Shown one piece after another: positions 27,631 to 35,104 of a DNA stretch of 64,000 bases. This DNA comes from Streptomyces lavendofoliae (GTDB lineage Bacteria > Actinomycetota > Actinomycetes > Streptomycetales > Streptomycetaceae). Under the pieces are notes generated by a model. That model made no database searches. It was not told the DNA's origin and saw only the letters and a program-made list of their open reading frames with translations. Location of the stretch: assembly GCF_014649735.1 (NCBI RefSeq), contig NZ_BMTP01000009.1, positions 62,001 to 126,000 on the forward strand, given 5' to 3'. A program made the translations under genes and the position numbers. The number at the start of each line of letters is the position of its first letter. Within the stretch, counting starts at the first letter, position 1.

Positions 27631-27808
27631 CGAAGGAGGCCCAGGCCGTCGCGGAGAAGCGCAGCGGCGGCCCGGCGGTGTCCTTGGAGTCGCGCACGGC
27701 CAGGCGTGCGGGGTCGAGACGGGCGGCCTCGACGCAGTTGTTCATCCCCACGCTGCGGCTGCTGCGCCGCCAGCGAGGGACGTCGTGCGGTGCGGGGTGA
27801 GCGGTCAT
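27587..27808 (-). CDS. DUF397 domain protein
   Basis: A 73-residue DUF397 protein: RWRRSSRSVGMNNCVEAARL, VRDSKDTAGPPLRFSATAW and SFVTSL are the family hallmarks. In Streptomyces such proteins lie next to WhiJ/Scr1-type HTH regulators and act with them, in some cases as antitoxin- or co-regulator-like partners in developmental control. Here it starts 15 bp after the HTH gene, with GAGG 8 bp before ATG, so the two are co-transcribed. The end overlaps the 3' end of bioF on the opposite strand. Confidence 0.93.
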   Translation of the reverse strand: MTAHPAPHDVPRWRRSSRSVGMNNCVEAARLDPARLAVRDSKDTAGPPLRFSATAWASFVTSLKEAGSPEPTG

Positions 27809-27823
27809 GGGGGGTGCCTCTCG

Positions 27824-28690
27824 CTACGCGCCGTCACCGATCCCGGCGATGAGGTCCGATGTGTCCTCGGGCGACAGGGCTTGCGCCTGCATGGTGCGGA
27901 AGGCGGCGCCGTACGCCCTGAGTTCCTCCGTGCGTTCGAGATAGAGGCTACTCGTCAAGTGGTCAAGAGAAACCACGTCCAGATCAGAAGTGTTCGGAAA
28001 GGAGAAGATAACGAAAGATCCCGACAGTCCGACATACTCGCCCCGGGCGAACGGCACCACCTGGAGCCGCACATGGGGCAACCGTGACCACTCCAGCAAC
28101 CGGCACAACTGCCGCCGCATCACCTCCGGTCCGCCCACTCGCCGCCGCAGCACCGCCTCGTCCAGCACGGCTTCCAGCCGCAGCGGGGGGTCGGCGCGCA
28201 GCACCTCCTGCCGCGCGACCCGGACCCGCACCAGCGCGTCGACGGTCGCCGGCGGCACCCCGTCCAGCGCCGCCCGCGTCACGGCGCGGGCGTACTCCGC
28301 CGTCTGGAGCAGGCCCGGCACCACCGAGGTCTCCAGCGTGCGCGCCCGGCACGCCTGCGCCTCCAGGCTGATGAAGTCCTGGTACGGCGGTGGCAGCACC
28401 CCCCGGTACGCGTGCCACCACCCCGCCCCGCCGCCGTCCGCCGCGCCCGACAGCGCCTCCAGCGCAGCGCGCGAGCGGGGTTCGCGCACTCCGTAGGCGT
28501 CGAGCAGCCGGGCCACGTCCGCACCCGTCACTCCGCTCGTACCGGTCTCGATCCGGCTCACCTTCGACTGGTGCCAGCCCACCAGCCGCGCGGCGTCACG
28601 GCTGGTGAGCCCCGCGGCCAGGCGCAGCCCGCGCAACTCCTCGCCGAGCTTGCGCCGGCGCACCGCCGGGCCGTGCCGTGTGCCTCGCAT
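27824..28690 (-). CDS. WhiJ/Scr1-like helix-turn-helix regulator (XRE HTH + DUF5753)
   Basis: A 288-residue protein with an N-terminal XRE helix-turn-helix (residues ~15-70; LTSRDAARLVGWHQSKVSRIE) and a DUF5753 domain to the C terminus (WHAYRGVLPPPYQDFISLEA, VVPGLLQTAEYARAV, LLEWSRLPHVRLQVVPF). ATG 28690 has AGGAGGTGG directly upstream; the longer frame to 28717 is unlikely. A stretch near 27955-28030, encoding SGSFVIFSFPNTSDLDV, is noticeably richer in A and T than the rest. With the DUF397 gene downstream and the ATPase gene divergent, this forms the triad known from the whiJ locus, linked to sporulation control. Confidence 0.93.
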   Translation of the reverse strand: MRGTRHGPAVRRRKLGEELRGLRLAAGLTSRDAARLVGWHQSKVSRIETGTSGVTGADVARLLDAYGVREPRSRAALEALSGAADGGGAGWWHAYRGVLPPPYQDFISLEAQACRARTLETSVVPGLLQTAEYARAVTRAALDGVPPATVDALVRVRVARQEVLRADPPLRLEAVLDEAVLRRRVGGPEVMRRQLCRLLEWSRLPHVRLQVVPFARGEYVGLSGSFVIFSFPNTSDLDVVSLDHLTSSLYLERTEELRAYGAAFRTMQAQALSPEDTSDLIAGIGDGA

Positions 28691-28787
28691 GACCACCTCC
28701 TGCCGCCGCCGGGCCAACCCCCCAGTCTGCCGCCCAAATCCGGTCTCGCGTAGCAGAGTTCACCGCTTCGAGCGACAGATATATGCA

Positions 28788-28801
28788 GATCCTGGAGGAT
28801 C
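28788..28801. promoter_or_regulatory. Small dyad in the WhiJ-like divergent region
   Basis: GATCC-TGGA-GGATC lies between the divergent HTH regulator (start 28690) and ATP-binding protein (start 28920), just after an AT-rich stretch (GATATATGC). It is a possible operator of the HTH protein; evidence is position only. Confidence 0.3.
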
Positions 28802-28919
28802 GCCCTCACCGGGGGCGACATAAGTGGCAGTCTGGCGCGAAGCGTATTCCGAGGCCGTCCTCACAAAACATCCGGTACGTGTCGGAGTCCGGCCCCGGTG
28901 GGAAAGGGACGGCGTCGCC

Positions 28920-29351
28920 ATGGCAGACCATCAGGAAGCATCCGTCACCTTGCCGAGCGATCCCGTCTCGGTATCCGCCGCCAGAAGATACGTGGCGGAC
29001 GTCCTCACGGAATGGGGCCTGCCCGACGGCGCGGACACGGCGGACACGGTCCGGCTGATCGTCTCGGAGCTCGCCACCAACGCCGTCCAGCACACCTTCG
29101 GAAAGTCTCCGACGTTCACCGTCGACGTACGGCTGGAGCGCGACGAGCGGCTGCGCATCGGCGTCACCGACAGTCACCCGCGCTGGCCGCGGCGGCTCCC
29201 CGCGGCCGTCCAGCAGGACAACGGGCGCGGCATGGTCATCATCCGCTGGCTCGCGGCGGAGTGCGGCGGCCGTCTGTCGGTCACCCCGACCCCGGAGGGC
29301 GGCAAGACCGTCTGGATCGCCCTCCCGTGGACCACCCCGGTCCAGACCTGA
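28920..29351 (+). CDS. ATP-binding protein, RsbW-like anti-sigma/regulatory ATPase
   Basis: A 143-residue HATPase_c_2 (GHKL) protein. N box LIVSELATNAVQHTF (residues ~48-62), G1 box VTDSHPRWP (Asp replaces the usual DxG context) and G2 box QQDNGRGMVIIRWLA can be seen, as in RsbW/SpoIIAB-like kinases. Streptomyces has many such proteins beside WhiJ-like regulators; some act in developmental control, most have no known partner sigma factor. ATG 28920 (MADHQEASVTLP) is used rather than the upstream frame from 28824. It is divergent from the HTH gene. Confidence 0.88.
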   Translation: MADHQEASVTLPSDPVSVSAARRYVADVLTEWGLPDGADTADTVRLIVSELATNAVQHTFGKSPTFTVDVRLERDERLRIGVTDSHPRWPRRLPAAVQQDNGRGMVIIRWLAAECGGRLSVTPTPEGGKTVWIALPWTTPVQT

Positions 29352-29511
29352 GCCCTCCCCGGCGCCCGGGCGCCAGCGCGCCCCCGCAGGCCCCGGCGGA
29401 CTTCACCAGTCCCGGCAGTCTCTCACCACCCCCGGCAGCCCCAGCAACCCCGCACAGCCGCTCGACAGGCCGGGCGGACCCCGCGGGCCCCCGTCGCCCC
29501 GCCTCCCGGCC

Positions 29512-30048
29512 TCACCGTCGGCGGAAGCGCCGCCCCGGACGTGCCGGCACAGGCCGCTCCGGCGGCCGGGTGCCCAGACGGTGCCGCACCAGCCGGGGGA
29601 GCAGCCCCCACAGGCCGGCGCACACCAGCAGGGTGAAGGCACCCGCCGCGAGGCCCTCGGGGCGGCCGTGCACCACGTCGACGACCAGCGACACGGACGA
29701 GGTGAGGGCCAGCGCCAGGACGGCGAGCCCGATCTTCGCGAGCCGGGACGACACGGCGACGATGCGGACCTTGGCGCCCTGCTGGAAGAGCGTCCGGTGC
29801 AGGGCGGCCGGGGCGGTGAGCAGGGCGGCCGCCACCACCGAGAGCAGCAGTGTGACGACGTACGTGCCGCGCTGGTAGGAGTCGAGCGAGGTGAAGCGCG
29901 GTGTGAAGGCCAGCGTCAGCAGGAAGGCGAAGAGGATCTGGACGCCCGTCTGGGTGACGCGCAGCTCCTGGAGCAGCTCGGCGAAGTTCCGGTCGGCACG
30001 CTCCAGGGGCGTCTCGTTGCGCGCGGTGCGGGGGATCTCGCCGGACAT
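29512..30048 (-). CDS. DUF6328 family membrane protein
   Basis: A 178-residue protein with four hydrophobic segments: GVQILFAFLLTLAFTPRF, VTLLLSVVAAALLTAPAAL, GLAVLALALTSSVSLVV and AAGAFTLLVCAGLWGLLP. The signature NETPLERADRNFAELLQELR before the first segment is the DUF6328 hallmark. The C terminus is Arg/Pro-rich. ATG 30048 gives the usual start MSGEIPRTARN; a GTG at 30069 would add seven residues. Function unknown. The 160 bp toward the ATP-binding gene hold no gene, only a palindrome GGCGCCCGGGCGCC (29361-29374) that could help terminate transcription. Confidence 0.88.
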   Translation of the reverse strand: MSGEIPRTARNETPLERADRNFAELLQELRVTQTGVQILFAFLLTLAFTPRFTSLDSYQRGTYVVTLLLSVVAAALLTAPAALHRTLFQQGAKVRIVAVSSRLAKIGLAVLALALTSSVSLVVDVVHGRPEGLAAGAFTLLVCAGLWGLLPRLVRHRLGTRPPERPVPARPGRRFRRR

Positions 30049-30090
30049 CTCCCACGAGTACCCCCGCACCGCCGCTCATGCCCGCTGGGC

Positions 30091-30567
30091 TCAGCGGACG
30101 CGTCCGTACCAGACCGACTTCGACCAGATCTTGTCCAGCTTCACGACCGATCCTGACTTCGGTGAGTGCCAGATCTTGTTGTTACCCGCGTAGATCCCGA
30201 CGTGGTAGACGTTGCTCCCCCGGTGGAAGAACACGAGGTCGCCCTTCGTCCGGCTGGACGCCGAGATGTGGCGGGTCTTGTTGTACTGCTGCTGCGCGGT
30301 GCGCGGCAGCGCCTTGCCGGCCTTCTTGTACGAGTACAGCGTGAGCCCGGAGCAGTCGAACCGGGACGGGCCCGCAGCTCCGTACTTGTACGGTGCGCCC
30401 TTCTTGGACGCGGCGATGTTCAGCGCCTTGGTGGCGTGCGCCGGGGCGGCCTGCGCCTCGGTCACGGCGCCGGGCGCCAGCATCTGGCCGCCGACGGCGG
30501 CGAGGGCGAGTGCCGAGACGGCACCGGCCCGGGACAGCAGAGACGGGACATGAATCTGCGCGTTCAT
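30091..30567 (-). CDS. Secreted NlpC/P60 (C40) peptidase, cell-wall hydrolase
   Basis: A 158-residue precursor. Residues 1-~40 are a signal peptide (LLSRAGAVSALALAAVGGQM then AAPAHA). The rest is a minimal NlpC/P60 domain: Cys in RFDCSGLTLYSYKKAG (about residue 73), His in YHVGIYAGN (about 124) and the third residue in KIWHSPKSG. Such enzymes cleave peptide stems of peptidoglycan outside the membrane. A long leader containing a c-di-AMP riboswitch precedes the start, matching the control of Rpf and NlpC hydrolases in other Streptomyces, so expression should fall when c-di-AMP is high. Confidence 0.93.
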   Translation of the reverse strand: MNAQIHVPSLLSRAGAVSALALAAVGGQMLAPGAVTEAQAAPAHATKALNIAASKKGAPYKYGAAGPSRFDCSGLTLYSYKKAGKALPRTAQQQYNKTRHISASSRTKGDLVFFHRGSNVYHVGIYAGNNKIWHSPKSGSVVKLDKIWSKSVWYGRVR

Positions 30568-30574
30568 GCGCAAC

Positions 30575-30768
30575 CCTTCGTCAGCCGCCTGTGAAGGATG
30601 ACCTGTCGGGTTCGGGCTGGCGAAGTTGCCCGGCCGCTGACGCGGCTTCACCCCAAGGGCGACCGATGGGACGAACATCGATTCGGTCACCCGTACTGCT
30701 CGGGTCCTCCACTCCTGCCGATCCACTCCTGTCGACCAGTCATCCGGGCGGCGGCAGGACTCGGCGTC
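30575..30768 (-). promoter_or_regulatory. c-di-AMP riboswitch (ydaO/yuaA type)
   Basis: Read on the minus strand, the leader begins GACGCCGAGTCCTGCC, contains GGGTGAAGCCGCGTCAGCGG, then AGCCCGAACCCGACAGGTCA, and ends CGGCTGACGAAGGGTTGCG shortly before the NlpC start. These blocks and their order match the ydaO element found ahead of cell-wall hydrolase genes in Streptomyces; the CCGAACCCGACAG block is especially characteristic. Binding c-di-AMP normally turns expression off. The call is by recognition, not by a covariance search. Confidence 0.88.
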
Positions 30769-31072
30769 CGCCCGGACCGCCCCGCCGCGGCGGCGGGGGC
30801 TTGTCGTCGTCTGGGATCTTGACCCATGTCGGGGTGAAATTCCGAGTCGAAACGGCCTTTTGTGAGGCTCCTCACGACTGATCCATTCGGGTGGACAGGG
30901 CCGATTTGGCGCCCGGCGGCGTGACATCGATGATCCCCGTACCAGCGACGGAACCTGATATTCCGCCAGATGTGTACACGGAGCGCGCAAGTCGCGCCGT
31001 ACGAAATTCGTCCGGTTGCGTACGCTGAACGGGGGAGCGTTCCTCGTACTCCTGAGCCCATCCGGGGGAGGG
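30769..31072 (-). other. Gene-free promoter region of the NlpC gene
   Basis: About 300 bp without a convincing gene. It holds a dyad CCCCGCCG...CGGCGGGG at 30779-30799, right before the riboswitch; a small hairpin GTGAGG-AG-CCTCAC (30862-30875); and AT-richer sequence near 30955-30975 where the riboswitch promoter probably lies. No clear -35/-10 pair could be fixed. Confidence 0.4.
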
Positions 31073-31390
31073 CTAGATCGGTCCCGTGTCTCGATTTTGA
31101 GGCACCGTCACGCGGCTCGCGCGCCGTTCGCCGTCAAGGACCCGGAGCGCCCGCGCCAGCGTATGGGCATGCACATCGGTCTCGCCGCGCTCGTGCATCG
31201 AGGTCAGCGCGTCGCGGAGCGCCGTCGCGCGCCCGACGAGGGCCTGCGCCGCGCGCAGGGCGCTGTAGGTGTGCGAGGCGCGCGCCGGGTGCGCCCGCCC
31301 CACGAGGTCGACCACTTCGAGCCAGCTGTCGACGAACGCGCCTTCGGCCCGGGTCAGCGCGGGGAGCGGCGGGTGTTCGGGAGCCGTCAC
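31073..31390 (-). CDS. Hypothetical protein in operon with the ClpP-like gene
   Basis: A 105-residue protein predicted mainly helical (EGAFVDSWLEVVDLVGRA, HTYSALRAAQALVGRATALR, DALTSMHERGETDVHAHTLA). I do not recognise a family. No signal peptide or membrane segment is present. Its GTG start (31390) is 3 bp after the ClpP-like stop, so it is the second gene of that transcript and may act with it. Confidence 0.68.
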   Translation of the reverse strand: MTAPEHPPLPALTRAEGAFVDSWLEVVDLVGRAHPARASHTYSALRAAQALVGRATALRDALTSMHERGETDVHAHTLARALRVLDGERRASRVTVPQNRDTGPI

Positions 31391-31393
31391 CGG

Positions 31394-32002
31394 TCACCTC
31401 GCCCGGCGAGTGACGACCTGGTCGATTAGGCCGTACGCCACGGCGCCGGCCGCGTCGAGGACCGTGTCGCGCTCCAGGTCGGCGTCGACGCGCTCGCGGT
31501 CCCGGCCGGTGTACCGGGACAGGGCGGCGGCCAGCAGGTCGCGCTGCCGCAGCGCCTCGCGGGCCTGGAGGTCCGGGTCCGACGGCTGTCCGGGCAACGG
31601 CTCGCCCGGCGCCGGCTGCCGCACCAGGACGCGCGACCCCGGCAGGGCCAGGCGCTTGCCGGGCGTCCCCGCGGCGAGCAGGACGGCGGCGGTCGACGCC
31701 GCCTGTCCGACGCAGGTCGTCCCCACGTCGCAGCGCACGGCCCGCATCGTGTCGTGGACGGCCGACATGGCGCCGACCGGGCCGCCGGGGGAGTTGATGA
31801 CGAGCGAGATGTCCCGGTCGGGCGCGGCGTGCTCCAGGTACAGGAGCTGGGCGATGACGTCGTTGGCCGCGGTGTCGTCGAGGGGGGTGCCGAGGAGGAT
31901 GATCCGCTCCTCGAGCAACGTGGAGTACGGGTCGACCGTGCGGGTGCCGGAGCCGGCGCGCTCGGTGAAGCCGGGCAGGACGTACCGGGCCGGATGGCTC
32001 AT
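31394..32002 (-). CDS. ClpP-like protease subunit with altered catalytic triad
   Basis: A 202-residue S14 (ClpP) fold protein: [18 protein letters not shown] (residues 70-87), the nucleophile Ser103 in [34 protein letters not shown] (116-133), and the catalytic-Asp segment DLERDTVL (Asp179). In active ClpP the segment after SRV reads MIHQPLGG-like with a catalytic His; here that His is Arg128. The protein is therefore either inactive alone, or works as a structural/regulatory ring subunit, comparable in principle to ClpR or ClpP1-type partners. GAGGAG precedes ATG 32002. It diverges from a Phd/YefM antitoxin gene over 60 bp. Confidence 0.88.
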   Translation of the reverse strand: MSHPARYVLPGFTERAGSGTRTVDPYSTLLEERIILLGTPLDDTAANDVIAQLLYLEHAAPDRDISLVINSPGGPVGAMSAVHDTMRAVRCDVGTTCVGQAASTAAVLLAAGTPGKRLALPGSRVLVRQPAPGEPLPGQPSDPDLQAREALRQRDLLAAALSRYTGRDRERVDADLERDTVLDAAGAVAYGLIDQVVTRRAR

Positions 32003-32029
32003 GACGGGCTCCTCGATCTCTGTGCAAAA

Positions 32030-32044
32030 TGTACAGGACGTACA
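32030..32044. promoter_or_regulatory. TGTACA-type operator between clpP-like and phd genes
   Basis: TGTAC-AGGAC-GTACA is a 15-bp perfect inverted repeat; it contains TGTACA (32030-32035) and CGTACA (32039-32044). TGTACA is the core hexamer bound by YefM in E. coli. It lies midway between the divergent start codons (32002 and 32063) and should control both. Confidence 0.65.
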
Positions 32045-32062
32045 GGCCGTTATCATGGGAGC

Positions 32063-32353
32063 ATGGCCTACGAGATTCCGGTGACGCAAGCCCGGGCAGA
32101 GCTCGCCGATCTGATCAACCGCGTCGTCTACGGCGGTGAACGGGTGGTCGTCACGCGCCACGGCAAGCCGCTCGTGGCGCTGGTGTCGGCCGCCGACCTG
32201 GAACGACTCGAAGCGGAGCGGCCGGCGCGGGAGCCGGTGGTCCGGTCCGTCTCCACCGTCCGCGACGCCGGCGCCTCCGCTCCGGGCGAACAGGGCCGCT
32301 TCGGCATCGCCGCCGAGCACCGCCCGGACGGCCCGCGCCGGCCCGGCCGCTGA
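32063..32353 (+). CDS. Phd/YefM family antitoxin, no adjacent toxin
   Basis: A 96-residue protein whose first ~55 residues are a Phd/YefM DNA-binding domain: [38 protein letters not shown] and AADLERLE. The remaining ~40 residues are disordered, rich in Arg, Pro and Gly, where toxin-binding segments normally lie. No RelE/YoeB, Fic or PIN toxin gene follows; the next gene is ureA ~400 bp away. The divergent neighbour is a ClpP-like gene and the shared interval has a YefM-type operator, so this may be a stand-alone repressor. ATG 32063 follows GGGAG closely. Confidence 0.9.
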   Translation: MAYEIPVTQARAELADLINRVVYGGERVVVTRHGKPLVALVSAADLERLEAERPAREPVVRSVSTVRDAGASAPGEQGRFGIAAEHRPDGPRRPGR

Positions 32354-32609
32354 CCGGGCGGGAGTCCGGCGACTTCCCCGCCGCCGACCGCTACGGAGCG
32401 GCCCCCCGTCCGGCGCGGGCGGGGCCTCCGTCCGGTGACGCCGTGGCGTACGTCCCCGGCCCGGCGCCCGCCCGTATGCGGCCGGGCGCCGGGCCGGTTC
32501 GTTCCTGCCGACCGTCGCGCCCGGCGGGCCCGTCACGCCGACCGCGTGGCCGGCACCGCCCCTTCCGCGGACCCGCGCCGCTGTTCTCCATGGCCGGGCA
32601 AAGTGCCGG
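32354..32609. other. Gene-free GC-rich spacer upstream of urease
   Basis: About 255 bp after the phd gene with no convincing reading frame of natural composition, no strong hairpin and no repeat that I can support. The regulatory part of the urease promoter begins after 32610. Confidence 0.4.
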
Positions 32610-32702
32610 TTAACCTGCCGGAAAAACTTCTGCCAGAGATTGAAATATCTCTGCGCCACACTCGTTCCCGCAGGTCAACAGAGTGTTGAAGCCGGATAGG
32701 GT
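32610..32702 (+). promoter_or_regulatory. Urease promoter region: GlnR-like box, dyad and -10
   Basis: TTAAC-CTGCCG-GAAAA (32610-32625) fits an a-site/b-site pair of the GlnR consensus (GTnAC-n6-GAAAC) at 4 of 5 bases each; the ureA promoter is a known GlnR target in S. coelicolor. CAGAGAT-TGAAAT-ATCTCTG (32634-32653) is a perfect dyad of unknown binder. A -10 TAGGGT lies at 32697-32702, with TCAACA (32675-32680) as a weak -35. Together they suggest nitrogen-responsive control. Confidence 0.5.
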
Positions 32703-32749
32703 CCCGCTGCGCCCGGGACCGGATCGGGCGGGAGACTGTGAGGTGGAAC

Positions 32750-33052
32750 GTGCAACTGACCCCGCACGAGCAGGAGAGACTGCTCATCCATGTCGCCGCA
32801 GACGTGGCGGAGAAGCGCAGGGCACGCGGCGTACGGCTCAACCACCCGGAGGCCGTCGCCCTCATCACCTCCCACATCCTGGAAGGTGCCCGCGACGGCC
32901 GTACCGTCGCCGAACTCATGGCGACCGGCCGCAAGGTGCTCACCCGCGACGACGTGATGGACGGCATCGCCGAGATGATCCACGACGTCCAGGTCGAAGC
33001 CACCTTCCCCGACGGCACCAAGCTCGTCACCGTCCACGACCCGATCGTCTGA
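32750..33052 (+). CDS. ureA: Urease subunit gamma
   Basis: A 100-residue gamma subunit: [20 protein letters not shown] opens it, [21 protein letters not shown] and [18 protein letters not shown] are family hallmarks. GTG 32750 is chosen because homologues begin at this QLTPHEQ; GTG 32738 is possible. It is the first gene of ureA-ureB-ureC-ureF-ureG-ureD, which makes nickel urease hydrolysing urea to ammonia and carbamate in the cytoplasm. ureB follows 16 bp later. Confidence 0.96.
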   Translation: MQLTPHEQERLLIHVAADVAEKRRARGVRLNHPEAVALITSHILEGARDGRTVAELMATGRKVLTRDDVMDGIAEMIHDVQVEATFPDGTKLVTVHDPIV

Positions 33053-33068
33053 CGGGGGCACGGCACCG

Positions 33069-33380
33069 ATGATCCCCGGAGAGATCCTGTACGCGGACGA
33101 GCCCGTCCCCCTCAACGAGGGCCGCCCCGTCACCCGCCTCACCGTCCTCAACGCCGCCGACCGGCCCGTCCAGGTCGGCTCCCACTACCACTTCGCCGAG
33201 GCCAACCCCGGCCTCGACTTCGACCGTCCGGCCGCGCGCGGCCTGCGGCTCAACATCGCCGCCGGTACCGCCGTACGCTTCGAACCCGGCATCCCGGTCG
33301 ACGTCGAACTCGTACCGCTCGCCGGGCTGCGTGTCGTCCCCGGCCTGCGCGGACAGACCGGAGGGCCCCTCGATGGCTGA
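33069..33380 (+). CDS. ureB: Urease subunit beta
   Basis: A 103-residue beta subunit: [40 protein letters not shown] and [15 protein letters not shown] are diagnostic. It forms the trimeric urease core with UreA and UreC. The last 8 bp overlap the ureC start, indicating translational coupling. Length is as expected for separate-subunit bacterial ureases. Confidence 0.97.
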   Translation: MIPGEILYADEPVPLNEGRPVTRLTVLNAADRPVQVGSHYHFAEANPGLDFDRPAARGLRLNIAAGTAVRFEPGIPVDVELVPLAGLRVVPGLRGQTGGPLDG

Positions 33381-35094
33381 ACTCACCCGGCCCGTGTACG
33401 CCGACCTCTTCGGCCCCACCACGGGCGACCGCATCCGGCTCGCCGACACCGACCTGCTGGTCGAGATCGAGGAGGACCGCTCCGGCGGACCCGGACGCGC
33501 GGGCGACGAGGCGGTGTTCGGCGGCGGCAAGGTGATCCGCGAGTCCATGGGCCAGTCCCGGGCGACCCGCGCCGAGGGCGCCCCGGACACCGTCATCACC
33601 GGCGCGGTCGTCATCGACCACTGGGGCGTCGTCAAGGCCGACATCGGCATCCGGGACGGCCGGATCACCGGCATCGGCAAGGCCGGCAACCCCGACACCA
33701 TGGACGGTGTCCACCCGGACCTCGTCATCGGACCCGAGACGGAGATCATCGCCGGCAACGGCAAGATCGTCACCGCCGGCGCCGTCGACGCCCACATCCA
33801 CTTCATCTCGCCGACCGTCGTCGAGCAGGCGCTCACCTCCGGCATCACCACCCTCGTCGGCGGCGGCACCGGACCCGCCGAAGGCACCAAGGCCACCACC
33901 ATCACCCCCGGCCCCTGGCACCTCGCCCGGATGTTCCAGGCGCTGGAGACGTACCCCGTCAACATCGGCCTGCTCGGCAAGGGCAACACCGTCTCGCACG
34001 AGGCCATGCGCTCCCAACTCCGGGGCGGCGCGCTGGGGTTCAAGATCCACGAGGACTGGGGGGCCACCCCCGCCGCCATCGACGCGTGCCTGCGGGTCTG
34101 TGAGGAGTCCGGCGCCCAGCTCGCCATCCACACCGACACCCTGAACGAGGCCGGGTTCGTCGGCGACACCCTCGCCGCCATCGCGGGCCGGACCATCCAC
34201 GCCTACCACACCGAGGGCGCGGGCGGCGGTCACGCGCCCGACATCATCACCGTCGTCTCCGAGCCGTACGTCCTGCCCAGCTCCACCAACCCCACCCGCC
34301 CGCACACCGTCAACACCCTCGACGAGCACCTCGACATGCTCATGGTGTGCCACCACCTCAACCCGGCCGTACCGGAGGATCTGGCCTTCGCGGAGTCCCG
34401 TATCCGCCCCTCGACCATCGCGGCCGAGGACATCCTGCACGACCTGGGCGCCATCTCGATCATCTCCTCCGACTCCCAGGCCATGGGGCGCGTCGGCGAG
34501 GTGATCCTGCGGACCTGGCAGACCGCCCACGTCATGAAGAAGCGCCGGGGCGCGCTGCCGGGCGACGGCCGCGCCGACAACCGCCGCGTATGTCGCTATG
34601 TCGCCAAGTACACGATCAACCCGGCCGTCGCCCAGGGCCTCGACGGGGAGATCGGCTCCGTCGAGACCGGCAAGCTCGCCGACCTCGTCCTGTGGGAGCC
34701 GGCGTTCTTCGGCGTCAAGCCGCAGACGGTGATCAAGGGCGGCCAGATCGCCTACGCGCAGATGGGCGACGCCAACGCCTCGATCCCCACGCCCCAGCCG
34801 GTCATGCCCCGGCCCATGTTCGGCGCACTCGGCGCGGCGGCCGCGGCCGGCTCGGTCAACTTCGTCACCGGGGCCGCCCTCGACGACGGCCTGCCCGAAC
34901 GCCTGGGTCTCGCCAAGGAGTTCCGCGCCATCACCAGCACGCGGGGCGTCACCAAGGCCGACATGCGCGAGAACGACGCCCTGCCACGCGTCGAGGTGGA
35001 CGCCGACACCTTCACGGTGACGATCGACGGCGATCCGGTCGACCCGGCACCCGCCGCCGAACTGCCCATGGCCCAGCGCTACTTCCTCTTCTAG
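33373..35094 (+). CDS. ureC: Urease subunit alpha (catalytic)
   Basis: A 573-residue catalytic subunit. Nickel ligands His141 and His143 lie in [10 protein letters not shown], the carbamylated bridging Lys224 in [12 protein letters not shown], further His ligands in [15 protein letters not shown], and the active-site flap Cys326 in LMVCHHLN. All needed residues are present, so the enzyme should be active once matured. ATG 33373 ([15 protein letters not shown]) overlaps ureB. ureF begins 10 bp after its stop. Confidence 0.98.
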   Translation: MAELTRPVYADLFGPTTGDRIRLADTDLLVEIEEDRSGGPGRAGDEAVFGGGKVIRESMGQSRATRAEGAPDTVITGAVVIDHWGVVKADIGIRDGRITGIGKAGNPDTMDGVHPDLVIGPETEIIAGNGKIVTAGAVDAHIHFISPTVVEQALTSGITTLVGGGTGPAEGTKATTITPGPWHLARMFQALETYPVNIGLLGKGNTVSHEAMRSQLRGGALGFKIHEDWGATPAAIDACLRVCEESGAQLAIHTDTLNEAGFVGDTLAAIAGRTIHAYHTEGAGGGHAPDIITVVSEPYVLPSSTNPTRPHTVNTLDEHLDMLMVCHHLNPAVPEDLAFAESRIRPSTIAAEDILHDLGAISIISSDSQAMGRVGEVILRTWQTAHVMKKRRGALPGDGRADNRRVCRYVAKYTINPAVAQGLDGEIGSVETGKLADLVLWEPAFFGVKPQTVIKGGQIAYAQMGDANASIPTPQPVMPRPMFGALGAAAAAGSVNFVTGAALDDGLPERLGLAKEFRAITSTRGVTKADMRENDALPRVEVDADTFTVTIDGDPVDPAPAAELPMAQRYFLF

Positions 35095-35104
35095 TGAGTA
35101 CGTG

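Noticed and set aside
29361-29374. Palindrome GGCGCCCGGGCGCC as a terminator
   Set aside because: It has no loop and no T-tract; in DNA this GC-rich such palindromes arise often. It is only mentioned under the neighbouring gene.
32354-32749. A toxin gene partner for the Phd/YefM antitoxin
   Set aside because: No frame with RelE, YoeB, Fic or PIN character follows; the region leads to the urease promoter.
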